From Fibrobacter sp. UWB11 (GTDB taxonomy: Bacteria; Fibrobacterota; Fibrobacteria; Fibrobacterales; Fibrobacteraceae), in assembly GCF_900143015.1 (NCBI RefSeq), contig NZ_FSRT01000001.1:496001-560000 (forward strand): 64,000 bases of DNA, given 5' to 3'. Below are positions 44,344 to 54,188 of the stretch, in pieces (within the stretch, counting starts at the first letter, position 1; each line of letters opens with the position of its first letter). The translations under genes and the position numbers were made by a program. Under the pieces are notes generated by a model that saw nothing but the letters and a program-made list of their open reading frames with translations, was not told the origin of the DNA and did not search any database.

Positions 44344-45660
44344 ATGCTTTCTTCACGTTTGCCTAAAGATCTTTCTCCGTCTCCATTTTTTGCTGAATTG
44401 GAACGCGCAAAAGCCGATGTGCTTGCTGCGTGCGCGAATTCAGATGCACTTCCGTTTATCGACATGACGGTGAGCTCGCCTGTGAAGGCTGGCTTGCCGG
44501 TGGATTTAGATGATGCGGTTGATGAAGGTCGTAAAGCTTTTGGCAACTGGAGTCCAGATGCGGCGGGTTGGAAATCGGCACGCGAGGCGGTGGTGGAGTA
44601 TTACCGCGAACGTGGTGGCAATTTTACTGCTGGGCAGATAATCCTAACCGCAAGCACGAGCGAAGCTTATTCCGTTTTGTTCAAGACGTTCTGCGATCCG
44701 GGCGATGTGATTTTGACGCCGATGCCAGGCTATCCGCTTTTGGATACGCTTGCGCAGCTCGAGCATTTGGAATGTGCTCCGTACTTTTTGAAACTTGTAC
44801 GGCAACCGGTTAAGGCGAAAAAAAACGTCATTCTGAGCGAAGTGAAGAATCCAGTAAAATCCACCTTCCGTTTTGTCCTGGATTCCGACAGCCTCTTGGC
44901 GGCGCCGGAACATGCAAAAATCTTGTTGCTTGTCTCGCCACATAATCCGACTGGTCATTGCATCTCTCGTGAAGAATGGAACGCTGCGGTCAGTTTCTGC
45001 GAAGAGAACAACATGATTCTCGTCGTCGACGAAGTATTCGGCGATTATGCTTTCTCGGATAAAGTCTCGCGCACTTGGCAATATGTTTTCGCGCCTTGTC
45101 ATCCTGAGCGAAACGAAGTGGAGTCGAAGGATCTCTGGGATGCGGGCGGGGGAGACTTTATTAACCTTCCCGAAAACGGTCCGAAGTGCCCGATTTTCTG
45201 GCTGAATGGTCTCAGCAAAGCTGTGGGCTCGCCGCAGCTAAAGCTCGGCTGGATGGCTTTCTACGCCCCGCGCGAAAATTTCGAAGAAATTCGCGCGGCT
45301 CTCGAGTTCGTCGAAGACGCATACTTGAGCGTTTCTGCACCTGCGCAGGCTCTCGGCATTTCGCTTTTACCCAAGGCTTCTGCTTATGAATCGCGTGTCC
45401 GCGAGCGACTCCTAACTAATTGGCAGATGCTTCGCGAAGCGTTCCCGTCCAAGTATTGTCCCGAAGTTCTCGGTGGCTGGTACGCTGTTGTGCGTCTTGG
45501 CGAAGATGACGAAGAACTCACGCTTCGCTTGCTTCGAGAAAAGCATGTGCTTGTACAGCCGGGCTTCTTCTTTGATTTTGACGAAGATGGCTGGGTGGTC
45601 ATTAGCCTGCTGCAAGACCCTGCGGTTTTCAAAGAAGCGATTTCTCGCATTAAACTGTAA
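44344..45660 (+). CDS. PLP-dependent class I/II aminotransferase with two repeat-derived inserts
   Basis: This 438-residue fold-type I aminotransferase has HNPTGH near residue 202, an Asp in VVDEVFGDYAF and the PLP Lys in GLSKAVG, with KLGW following. The substrate cannot be assigned. Two stretches do not fit the family: NVILSEVKNPVKS (about residues 161-173) and CHPERNEVESKDL (about 252-264). Both are translations of family A palindromic repeats, read in two different frames. No ribosome binding site is visible before the ATG; a TAAATT box lies 9 nt upstream. Confidence 0.87.
   Translation: MLSSRLPKDLSPSPFFAELERAKADVLAACANSDALPFIDMTVSSPVKAGLPVDLDDAVDEGRKAFGNWSPDAAGWKSAREAVVEYYRERGGNFTAGQIILTASTSEAYSVLFKTFCDPGDVILTPMPGYPLLDTLAQLEHLECAPYFLKLVRQPVKAKKNVILSEVKNPVKSTFRFVLDSDSLLAAPEHAKILLLVSPHNPTGHCISREEWNAAVSFCEENNMILVVDEVFGDYAFSDKVSRTWQYVFAPCHPERNEVESKDLWDAGGGDFINLPENGPKCPIFWLNGLSKAVGSPQLKLGWMAFYAPRENFEEIRAALEFVEDAYLSVSAPAQALGISLLPKASAYESRVRERLLTNWQMLREAFPSKYCPEVLGGWYAVVRLGEDDEELTLRLLREKHVLVQPGFFFDFDEDGWVVISLLQDPAVFKEAISRIKL
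44827..44855. repeat. Palindromic repeat, family A, inside the aminotransferase gene
   Basis: GTCATTCTGAGCGAAG followed by TGAAGAATCCAGT matches the family. It is in frame and encodes VILSEVKNPV. Confidence 0.85.
45098..45134. repeat. Palindromic repeat, family A, inside the aminotransferase gene (second copy)
   Basis: GTCATCCTGAGCGAAACGAA followed by GTGGAGTCGAAGGATCT is in frame but shifted by one base relative to the first copy, so it encodes CHPERNEVESKDL instead of VILSE. Confidence 0.87.
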
Positions 45661-45664
45661 ATAA

Positions 45665-45745
45665 AAAGTCCGCGAATTACATCGCGAACTTGATAAAATT
45701 GTTTGAGATTGCTTCGAGTGCTGCGCACTCTCGCAATGACGATTC
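45665..45745. terminator. Bidirectional terminator and family C palindromic repeat
   Basis: AAGTCCGCGA and TCGCGAACTT form a terminator stem at 45667-45692 between the converging aminotransferase and GH9 genes. A family C repeat (GATTGCTTCGAG...CTCGCAATGAC, 45708-45740) follows. Confidence 0.75.
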
Positions 45746-45752
45746 CTAATTT

Positions 45753-47525
45753 CTAGTAATTATTCACCTTGAACGTCTTGGTTGCATTCTTGGAAGAAAC
45801 CTTGATGATCTTCAGGCCCTTGTTCTGGATGCTGATATTCAGGCTGTGTCCATCACTGATAAGTTCTTGTTCGAGCTTGCCGGAGACTCCGAAGACCTGA
45901 ACAGCGAATGGAGCATTGTTTGCGCTGTTTATTGTAATGGATGAGGTACTGCGAACGAGGCTGAATGTGTTTGTATTCAGGATGCGGCCTGCAACAATAC
46001 CTTCTTCAGGTTTCTTTTCTTCTTCCGGTTCTTCAACATCGCTTGCGATCTTTTCGACTGGGGCTTTCTTGCTCAAGATGTAACCGAGTGCGCCAACGAG
46101 CGGAGCGTTCAAGTCGAGGCAGACTTCGTTCACCTGCCATTGGGCTGTGCTATTGCTGTGGCTTCCGCTTGTGAAGTCGCCTGCAATCATACCGCCCAAA
46201 AGTTTGTTCTTTTCAGGTGCGCCACCCATGCTGTTGACATCGCGACCTGCGTCTTCGTTGCCATAGTAGCCACGATGATGCGGATGCGTCGGAGCGTTGG
46301 CTCCGTTGCGGGTAAAGCCAACAACGTAAGATTTCTTATTGCTGTTGTCACCAAGAAGATAAGCGACGTTCTTTTCGATAGCTTCGTCGTAGGAATTGTC
46401 CTTTGCAAATTTGGAGTAAAGTGAATAGAGGAATGCGCCGCCTGCCGGAGTGCGGGTCGGGAACTTTCCTGCGCCACCAGTTTCTTTATTGTAAATACCC
46501 TTGCTGTCTACCTGATCGAGGTACATCTTGTCGAGGTAGTTTTGCACACCGGCGTAGTCGCCTAGCGGGTTGAAACCAAAGATGAATTCACCGAGGATGT
46601 AAGAGAGCGGGCTTGCGTCAGAATAGCTAAAGCGGGTGAAGCTGTTCTTGTCGAAGTCAATCTTGTCCCAGTATTTTTGTGCTTCGGATTTGTAGGATTC
46701 ATCCTTGGTCGTACGGTAAAGTTCTGTTGCGGCAAGGAATGGACCATCTTCCCAAATGCCGTTCCACCAACTGGATTCATAGAAACCTTGGGAGTTCGTA
46801 ACGCCTTTGTGCTTCTTGGCGTATGCAAATGCGGTCTTTGCTGCCTTCAAGTATTTTTCGCGAGCACTTTCATCGGGGTCGATACGAGCCATAACGGCAA
46901 GCATAGCGGCTGCCATGCCCGGTGTATAGGCGTCGTCCGCATTGCCTTTGATTTCGCGCGGTTCACCGCCATCGCCGGTTCCGAGCTTGGTCATGACACC
47001 TGCGGTAACCCATTTGTTATGGTCCTGATTGCCGTTACCCTTCACGGTCACAAAGTTGTTTTCGTCGATGGCTGCCTTAACCCAAAAGTCTGCTTCGTAG
47101 CGGAGTTCTTCCAAAAGGTCGCGCACGTCATTCGGTTTACCGCCTTTGCGGGTGTAATCCTTGCTTGCCTTGTAGTCGGTGTAGTCACCGGTATAAAGGT
47201 CGTAGTAACCCTTGGTGAATTCTGCAAAGCTGAGTGCCAAAACGTAAGAGGAATAGCCTTGGGTTTGACCGTACATCACGTGGTCACCGCAGTCGAACCA
47301 ACCACCACTGACATCCTTGCCATTGTATTTTTCGTTCGTGAAACTGGTGGGGTTGTTTGTTCCGTCGAGAACCCAGTTCGGACCTTGGCCAGAACGCTGG
47401 GCGCCAAAGAATCGTGTGGTCATCCATGCGGCTTCGATGTAATCGTCGTCGCTCAATGCAGCCTGGGCGTCGGTGAATGCGAGGCCAAATACAGCAAGGC
47501 CTGCTAAAAAAGTCTTTTTTAACAT
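45753..47525 (-). CDS. GH9 endoglucanase with C-terminal sorting-type domain
   Basis: This 590-residue secreted cellulase hydrolyses beta-1,4-glucan. It has a signal peptide (about residues 1-22, ending ADAQA-like TDAQA), then a GH9 catalytic domain with SGGWFDCGDHV (catalytic Asp pair), HPHHRG and the acid residue in NEVCLDLNAP near residue 465. A short Glu/Pro-rich linker (EEPEEEKKPEE) leads to a beta-rich C-terminal module of about 75 residues resembling type IX secretion sorting domains. The start at 47525 is preferred over 47531 because AGAGG then lies 6 nt upstream. It is divergent from the pectate lyase gene. Confidence 0.93.
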   Translation of the reverse strand: MLKKTFLAGLAVFGLAFTDAQAALSDDDYIEAAWMTTRFFGAQRSGQGPNWVLDGTNNPTSFTNEKYNGKDVSGGWFDCGDHVMYGQTQGYSSYVLALSFAEFTKGYYDLYTGDYTDYKASKDYTRKGGKPNDVRDLLEELRYEADFWVKAAIDENNFVTVKGNGNQDHNKWVTAGVMTKLGTGDGGEPREIKGNADDAYTPGMAAAMLAVMARIDPDESAREKYLKAAKTAFAYAKKHKGVTNSQGFYESSWWNGIWEDGPFLAATELYRTTKDESYKSEAQKYWDKIDFDKNSFTRFSYSDASPLSYILGEFIFGFNPLGDYAGVQNYLDKMYLDQVDSKGIYNKETGGAGKFPTRTPAGGAFLYSLYSKFAKDNSYDEAIEKNVAYLLGDNSNKKSYVVGFTRNGANAPTHPHHRGYYGNEDAGRDVNSMGGAPEKNKLLGGMIAGDFTSGSHSNSTAQWQVNEVCLDLNAPLVGALGYILSKKAPVEKIASDVEEPEEEKKPEEGIVAGRILNTNTFSLVRSTSSITINSANNAPFAVQVFGVSGKLEQELISDGHSLNISIQNKGLKIIKVSSKNATKTFKVNNY

Positions 47526-47678
47526 ACTCATCCTCTAAGGTTTCCCATCCACACTGTAGCGACCACAATATAATTGTTTTAATGTGATTTTTCACGAAAA
47601 ATAAAATTCATATTTATGAAACCGCTCTAAATCGGGCTTCTTCATATGTAATTTTTTTATTGCATTTGCTTTGCGCTA

Positions 47679-47707
47679 TTGCTAAAAATTGACAAAGGGG
47701 GTATATT
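47679..47707 (+). promoter_or_regulatory. Promoter of the pectate lyase gene (TTGCTA-N17-TATATT)
   Basis: TTGCTA (47679-47684) and TATATT (47702-47707) are 17 nt apart. The predicted start is about 47714, leaving a leader of about 47 nt that contains a hairpin. Confidence 0.65.
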
Positions 47708-47720
47708 GATTACCGGTGTG

Positions 47721-47752
47721 GGGCTAATTTTATTAGCCCATTTTTGGGTTGG
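47721..47752 (+). promoter_or_regulatory. Competing hairpins in the pectate lyase leader
   Basis: GGGCTAA and TTAGCCC (47721-47739) form a stem. Alternatively GCCCA and TGGGT around the TTTT that follows can pair and reach toward the ribosome binding region. The stems share bases. It could be a translational switch or only a stabilising 5' stem. Confidence 0.4.
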
Positions 47753-47760
47753 GATGTTTT

Positions 47761-49851
47761 ATGAAACAAATTGTTTCTATTTTCGCATGTGCTGGCTTTT
47801 TTGCTGTGGCCAACGCACAGGTTTCTCTTCAGATAGCCTCTGGTGCTTTAGAATCGGCCTATGCCGAATGGGCATCTGACGGTTCCGATAGCTACAACGT
47901 CTATTATTCGGGCGCTGGAGCTAGCGATGTCAAGGTAGATGCTCCGCTCATCCGCAAATACGGTTCCAAGTTCCGTGTCGACGTGGTCGGCCTCAAGGCG
48001 GGTAGTTACACGCTCAAGGTGGCGTCTGTAAAAGGCGGCAAAGAGACTGCTTCGACCACATCCAAATCGTTAGAAGTCAAGGCGCATGACCGTGCTGGAT
48101 TCGCGTTTAGCAACGGACATGTTCCGGGCGCCTATAACGCAGACGGTACGCTCAAATCGGGAGCTGTCGTCCTCTACATTTCGGAATCGACGAAGAACAC
48201 GGTCAAGCTGGATGTCGTCACGAGCAACAAGGGCGCCGTTACGGAAAGTGTGGGCCTCCAAAATATCTTAACTTCGTTCAAGAAGGGCTATGATAAGCGC
48301 CCGCTGGTGATTCGTCTCCTGGGAAATGTGACGGACCCCGAAGTGACCGACAAGGGCGACATCACCATCGATATGGGCAAAAAAGAGGGCCTTTCGATGA
48401 CTGTTGAAGGCATCGGTAATGATGCGACTGCAAATGGCTGGGGTTTCCGCGTCAAAGGAACCCAGGATTTGGAAATCCGAAACATCGGCATTATGAATGT
48501 TGATTCCGACGAAGGCGACAACATCACGCTCCAGCAGGATAACCAGTATATCTGGGTCCACAACAATGACTTTTTCTACGGCCATGCGGGTAGCGACAAG
48601 GACCAGGTCAAGGGCGATGGCGCCTTGGATTGCAAGCTATCGACTTATGTGACCTTTAGCTACAACCATTTCTGGGATAATGGCAAGTCCAATTTGCTCG
48701 GCCTTAAGGAAGGTGCCAATGGGGGCTATTACATCACGTATCACCATAACTGGTACGATCACTCCGATAGCCGTCATCCGCGTGTGCGTTACTACAGCGC
48801 TCATGTGTACAACAACTATTACGATGGCAATGCCAAGTACGGCGCAGGCTCTACGCTGGGCTCTTCCGTGTTCATGGAAGCAAACTACTTCCGCAATTGC
48901 AAATATCCGATGATGACCTCGTTGCAGGGAACCGACGTCTATGCGAGCGGCACCAAGCGCGATCCGACCAATAACGGTACGTTCAGCAAGGAAGCGGGCG
49001 GTACAATCAAGGCTTACAATAACCACATGGAAGGCTCTTACACGTTTATTCCGTATGGCGCAAGCAAATACATTTTGAAGGGTAAAGAAACTGCAATTGG
49101 CGATATTGATTCTAAGGTCGATTTTGACGCTTATGTTGTAAGCAGTCGCGAAGCTCAGGTGCCGTCTAGCGTTAAGTCTTACGATGGCGCAAATACGTAT
49201 AACAACTTCGATACGGACAAGTCTATCATGTACAGCTACACGGCTGATTCTCCGGAACAGGCTGTTGCGAATGTGCGTGCCTACGCTGGCCGTTTGCAGG
49301 GTGGCGATTTCAAGTGGACCTTTGACAATTCTGTTGACGATGCCTCTTCGGACGTGAACCAAGCGCTCAAAGATGCGCTCATGGCATACAAGGGTAGCAA
49401 TGGGGAAGTGATGGAATATTCTTCCTCTTCTAGCGTCATACAGAGTTCATCCTCTTCTAACGTCATCCTGAGCTCATCGAGCGAAGGATCCAGTAACAGT
49501 TCTTCTTCCAACGTCATTCTGAGTTCCTCGAGCGAAGAATCCAGTGACAGTTCCAGCAACGAAAAGGTCGAAAGTTCGAGTTCAGAAGGGACGATGGGCT
49601 TTGCGAAAGTTATGATGACGAAGCCTCGCGAAATTTATTATGATGCCCGTTCTGCAAGCCTTGTTATAGGTGCCGCAGACATCACCCGTTTGGATATCAT
49701 CGGTGTTGATGGCCGCCGAGTCAATATTACAGACATCAAGAGCGTAGGCGATGCCCGTGTGCTTGACATGAGCTCGCTCCGTGCAGGGGTCTACATCGTC
49801 CGATTCTTGACGCCTCTTGGATTGCAGACCATGAAGTTCGTGAAGAACTAG
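47761..49851 (+). CDS. PL1 pectate lyase with Ser-rich linker and C-terminal sorting-type domain
   Basis: This 696-residue secreted polysaccharide lyase cleaves polygalacturonate by beta-elimination. It has a signal peptide (to about residue 19, VANAQ), a fibronectin-III-like module (about 20-110), a right-handed beta-helix PL1 domain (about 115-520) with the signature WYDHSDSRHPRVR, a Ser-rich linker (about 550-610), and a final beta-rich sorting-type module ending LQTMKFVKN. The linker contains two copies of NVILSSSSE, which correspond to family A palindromic repeats in the DNA. The start at 47761 begins the signal peptide directly. Confidence 0.92.
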   Translation: MKQIVSIFACAGFFAVANAQVSLQIASGALESAYAEWASDGSDSYNVYYSGAGASDVKVDAPLIRKYGSKFRVDVVGLKAGSYTLKVASVKGGKETASTTSKSLEVKAHDRAGFAFSNGHVPGAYNADGTLKSGAVVLYISESTKNTVKLDVVTSNKGAVTESVGLQNILTSFKKGYDKRPLVIRLLGNVTDPEVTDKGDITIDMGKKEGLSMTVEGIGNDATANGWGFRVKGTQDLEIRNIGIMNVDSDEGDNITLQQDNQYIWVHNNDFFYGHAGSDKDQVKGDGALDCKLSTYVTFSYNHFWDNGKSNLLGLKEGANGGYYITYHHNWYDHSDSRHPRVRYYSAHVYNNYYDGNAKYGAGSTLGSSVFMEANYFRNCKYPMMTSLQGTDVYASGTKRDPTNNGTFSKEAGGTIKAYNNHMEGSYTFIPYGASKYILKGKETAIGDIDSKVDFDAYVVSSREAQVPSSVKSYDGANTYNNFDTDKSIMYSYTADSPEQAVANVRAYAGRLQGGDFKWTFDNSVDDASSDVNQALKDALMAYKGSNGEVMEYSSSSSVIQSSSSSNVILSSSSEGSSNSSSSNVILSSSSEESSDSSSNEKVESSSSEGTMGFAKVMMTKPREIYYDARSASLVIGAADITRLDIIGVDGRRVNITDIKSVGDARVLDMSSLRAGVYIVRFLTPLGLQTMKFVKN
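49434..49545. repeat. Family A palindromic repeats forming the pectate lyase linker
   Basis: Two clear copies lie at 49462-49494 (GTCATCCTGAGC, then AGCGAAGGATCCAGT) and 49513-49545 (GTCATTCTGAGT, then AGCGAAGAATCCAGT), spaced by 51 nt. A diverged third begins at 49434 (GTCATACAGAG). All are in the same frame. Confidence 0.82.
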
Positions 49852-49949
49852 TTATTGGTCATTGGTTGTTAGTCATTAGTCTTTGGTTGAAGGATCTTTT
49901 GGGGGCTTTAAAAAAACTATTGACCATTGACTGATGACTACTGACTTTA
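49852..49949. repeat. Facing heptad-repeat arms (TTRGTYR)n
   Basis: Five 7-nt units (TTGGTCA, TTGGTTG, TTAGTCA, TTAGTCT, TTGGTTG) start 1 nt after the pectate lyase stop codon. Opposite-sense units (CTATTGA, CCATTGA, CTGATGA, CTACTGA) follow at 49917-49949. The arms can form a long imperfect hairpin, which may also act as a transcript end. Confidence 0.72.
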
Positions 49950-50007
49950 GTAAACATTTTTAATCAAAATGCCGTTTTTTGAGCGTTTTTGAATGTTTCC
50001 AAATTAA

Positions 50008-50036
50008 TTACAACTATAGTAACCCCATATTATATA
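50008..50036 (+). promoter_or_regulatory. Promoter of the GH5 gene (TTACAA-N17-TATATA)
   Basis: TTACAA (50008-50013) and TATATA (50031-50036) are 17 nt apart. The predicted start near 50043 gives a leader of about 49 nt with AAAAGG before the start codon. Confidence 0.55.
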
Positions 50037-50091
50037 TCTTTCGCTTGGGATTTGTGATTGCGGAGATTGGGTGTAAACCAAAAGGATGTTT

Positions 50092-52818
50092 ATGAAAAAA
50101 GTCTTCGCATTATTGACGTGCGCTGCCGTGACCTCTGCTATGGCAGTGACTGCAAGCCGTGTTGGCCCCGTAAGCACGTACGGTGAACTTAAGGCTAATG
50201 GTGGCAAGCTTTCGGGTTCCTGCCCTGAATACGCAAACAAGGCTGTCCAGGTGAAGGGCATGAGCCTCTTCTGGAGCTCGGGCAATACCTATTCTACCGA
50301 CTTCTACTCTGAAAAGGGCATCAACCGCTTGGTTGACGACATGGGTATCGAAGTTGTGCGTTTTGCTCTTGGTGCCGCTGACGAAAAGTTCAACAGCTCG
50401 GGCCGTTCTTACACGACGGGTGGCGAAGGCTTCCAGAAGGCTTTGCTCAAGTCCGTAGTGAACGCTGCTGTCGATAAGGACATTTACGTCATCATTGACT
50501 GGCACATCGAATCTTCTGATGGCTTTACTAACGATGCTGTCAAGTTCTTCGAATATGCAGCCCAGGAATACGGCAAGTACAACAACGTGATTTTCGAAAT
50601 TTGGAACGAACCGACCGGTAGCATGGATGCCGTGAAGCAGCATGCCGATCAGGTGATTCCGGTTATCCGTAAGTATTCCGACAACCTCATCCTCGTGGGT
50701 AGCCCGGGATGGTCTAGCCAGCCGGATAACTGCGCTAACGCAGGTATCAACGACAAGAACTATGGCTGCACGCTCCACTTCTACGCAGCAACGCACAGAA
50801 TGGGCGATGGCGGCTATAACAAGGCTGCGGAATCTGCAATGGGTAAGGGCGTTCCCGTGTTCGCTACCGAATGGGGTACCGTCAATGCCAATGGTGATGG
50901 CCAGCCGGATGAAGGCTCCAGTAACCAGTGGGTAGAATGGATGGCTCAGAAGGGCGTGTCCTGGACGAACTGGAACGCTTCTGCTATGAACGAAACTTCT
51001 GCTGCATTTGCTAATGCCGTGTTCGAAAACGGTTTCACCTACACCAATTCTGGTAAGTACGTCAAGAGCAAGCTCGGTGGCGCATCTTATAAGGATTGCG
51101 GCCTCCAGAATGGTGATGCCGAAGAACAGTCTGGCTTCTCTACGGGTGTCGCAAACGGTGCTTCGACTTCTATCCTCGATGACTTGGAAGATGGCGACCG
51201 TTATGGTTACCTCGGTGGCGCTTGGGCTGCTGTTGAAGACCAGGAAAATGGCGGTGCAAGCTCCATTTCTAACGAAAAGATTGAAGATGACTTTGGCAAC
51301 ACGACCTATAAGGTTGTCTACCCGGTCAGCGGCGACAACAAGAATACGTCCAAGTATGTTGCAGCCCTTAAGGATGTAAAGATTGGTAAGGGTTCCCTTA
51401 CTTACGGTCCGTACATCAAGATGTTCCTCACGCTTTTGAAGGAACCGGCAAAGGATTCTCCGAAGGCTTATGCAGACTTCTCCAAGTGCAAGACCATCAA
51501 GTACAAGTACAAGGGAGCAAGCCATAACTTCGCTATCGAAACGACCGATGTTACTGACTACAACTATCATCGCGTGAACAAGGACGCTTCTGAAGGTTGG
51601 AAGGAAGTCGAAATTACGACGGACATGTTGAAGCAGGAAACTTGGGGTGATGATTCTCGCTCTAAGCCGATCAAGATGGAAAATGCAACTCGTCTTTCTT
51701 GGGAAATCAAGGGCCTCGAAAAGGTTCCGGACGATATGAACCAACCCAAGTATCCGTACCTCTATGTGGATGACGTGAAGTGCGACGGTCTTTCCTTCAC
51801 TGCCGTTAGCGGTGGTGCTAGCGAAAATCCGAAGTCCTCTTCTAGTGCTGCAGTTGGTCAGAGCTCTTCTTCTGTTGTTGCTGGTTCTTCTAGCAGCGCA
51901 AAGGCAACTTCTTCTTCTAGCGCAATCGTTCCGGGTTCTTCTGCTACGATTACCTACAAGACTGTTGTCGATATCGACGACGTCGAAGATCTTGATGAAG
52001 TTCTCAAGACAAAGGGTACCTGGTATGCTTACACGGATAAGGAACCGGGTGGAAAGTCCTCTATTTCTAACGTCTATGACCAACAGCTTGGCGGTTATGT
52101 GGTTGCCTTCCCGGGTACACAAGATCCGACGAATGGTACCAAGGGCTTTGTTGGCTTGAAGGACATCAGTTGGGATCAGGGAACCTACACGGAAGCTCCG
52201 TTCGTGGCTCTCGGCCTCAATACCAATGCTGATACCTCCAAGGGTATTGACTTGAGCAAGTGCGGTGCTATCAGCTACCGTTACAAGGGATCCGCTCATA
52301 CCTTCAAGGTTCAGGATGGTTCTGTGACGGACTACGCTTACCACGAATATCCACTTGATGATTCCCAGGATTGGAAGACCATGGTCATCAATGTCGAAGA
52401 CATTGCTCAGCCGAACTGGACTCAAGATCCGAAGGACCTCAATTGGGGTGCTATCAAGAAGATGGCTTGGGAAGTCATTGGCTACAAGGGCATTGTTTAT
52501 CAGCCGACAATCAACTACCTCTATGTGGACGACCTCAAGTGCGTCGAAGTCCCGAAGGTCGGCTTCAAGACGGTTGCACGCGCTGCTAGCGGCATCAAGG
52601 TTGGCATCAAGGGCAACATGCTCAATGTGAACTTCAAGCAGGCTGGTGAAGCTCGTATCCAGGTGTTCGATATGATGGGTCATGTTGTCGAAAGCCATGT
52701 TGATTATATGAGCGCTGGCGTTCATCAGGTTTCTCTCAAGAACCTGAGCAACGGCAACTATGTCGTGCGTGTCATGATGAATGGCTCTGCAAAGACTGCT
52801 CGTATCTCTATCAAGTAA
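50092..52818 (+). CDS. GH5 endoglucanase with two CBM11-like modules and sorting-type domain
   Basis: This 908-residue secreted cellulase has a signal peptide (MKKVFALLTCAAVTSAMA), a GH5 catalytic domain (about residues 30-325) with acid/base Glu173 in IWNEP and nucleophile Glu260 in FATEWGT, and then two CBM11-like beta-sandwich modules (about 360-570 and 625-820). Both modules contain the pattern DLEDGD/DVEDLD...KYKYKG or RYKGSAHTF...YLYVDD. A Ser-rich linker separates them (SSSSAAVGQSSSS type). A sorting-type C-terminal module follows (RIQVFDMMGH...YVVRVMMNGS). The start at 50092 has AAAAGG 7 nt upstream. Confidence 0.93.
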   Translation: MKKVFALLTCAAVTSAMAVTASRVGPVSTYGELKANGGKLSGSCPEYANKAVQVKGMSLFWSSGNTYSTDFYSEKGINRLVDDMGIEVVRFALGAADEKFNSSGRSYTTGGEGFQKALLKSVVNAAVDKDIYVIIDWHIESSDGFTNDAVKFFEYAAQEYGKYNNVIFEIWNEPTGSMDAVKQHADQVIPVIRKYSDNLILVGSPGWSSQPDNCANAGINDKNYGCTLHFYAATHRMGDGGYNKAAESAMGKGVPVFATEWGTVNANGDGQPDEGSSNQWVEWMAQKGVSWTNWNASAMNETSAAFANAVFENGFTYTNSGKYVKSKLGGASYKDCGLQNGDAEEQSGFSTGVANGASTSILDDLEDGDRYGYLGGAWAAVEDQENGGASSISNEKIEDDFGNTTYKVVYPVSGDNKNTSKYVAALKDVKIGKGSLTYGPYIKMFLTLLKEPAKDSPKAYADFSKCKTIKYKYKGASHNFAIETTDVTDYNYHRVNKDASEGWKEVEITTDMLKQETWGDDSRSKPIKMENATRLSWEIKGLEKVPDDMNQPKYPYLYVDDVKCDGLSFTAVSGGASENPKSSSSAAVGQSSSSVVAGSSSSAKATSSSSAIVPGSSATITYKTVVDIDDVEDLDEVLKTKGTWYAYTDKEPGGKSSISNVYDQQLGGYVVAFPGTQDPTNGTKGFVGLKDISWDQGTYTEAPFVALGLNTNADTSKGIDLSKCGAISYRYKGSAHTFKVQDGSVTDYAYHEYPLDDSQDWKTMVINVEDIAQPNWTQDPKDLNWGAIKKMAWEVIGYKGIVYQPTINYLYVDDLKCVEVPKVGFKTVARAASGIKVGIKGNMLNVNFKQAGEARIQVFDMMGHVVESHVDYMSAGVHQVSLKNLSNGNYVVRVMMNGSAKTARISIK

Positions 52819-52858
52819 GACTGATTGCGCTCCCCGCGGAGCGCTTAAGTAACCATCA

Positions 52859-52895
52859 AAAACGCCCCGGACAAACTGTCCGAGGCGTTTTTGCA
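52859..52895 (+). terminator. Rho-independent terminator after GH5 gene
   Basis: AACGCCCCGGACA and TGTCCGAGGCGTT form a strong stem, followed by TTTTTGC. A-rich sequence on the left side may allow action in both directions. Confidence 0.9.
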
Positions 52896-52900
52896 GTCTC

Positions 52901-52962
52901 GTCATCCTGACGCCGAAGGCGGAAGACACAGGCTGTCACCCCGGATTTATTCCGGGGTCGCC
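52901..52962. repeat. Family A-like and family B palindromic repeats
   Basis: A diverged family A element (GTCATCCTGACGCCGAAGG..., 52901-52932) is followed by a family B element (52935-52962, GTCACCCCGGA and TCCGGGGTCGCC). Both are intergenic, just after the tgt stop. Confidence 0.75.
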
Positions 52963-52964
52963 TT

Positions 52965-54122
<1,158 letters not shown>

Positions 54123-54157
54123 TTATGGGATGGTGGGAAAGGGCGCCAATGCAAATA

Positions 54158-54188
54158 AAAAAGACTCGATTTTCATCGAGTCTTTTTC
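54158..54188 (-). terminator. Terminator of first tRNA-Leu gene
   Basis: AAAGACTCGAT and ATCGAGTCTTT pair with a short loop (GAAA), followed on the minus strand by TTTTTT. It begins right after the tRNA 3' end. An almost identical stem follows the second copy at 54446-54476. Confidence 0.88.

Noticed and set aside
44344-45660. Aminotransferase as a pseudogene because of the inserted repeats
   Set aside because: The frame is open throughout and the PLP Lys, NPTG and DEVF motifs are intact, so the inserts look tolerated.
50110-52929. 939-codon minus-strand frame opposite the GH5 gene
   Set aside because: It arises because the GH5 gene uses few codons that give stops in the antisense frame. 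It has no recognisable protein features, whereas the plus strand encodes a clear cellulase.
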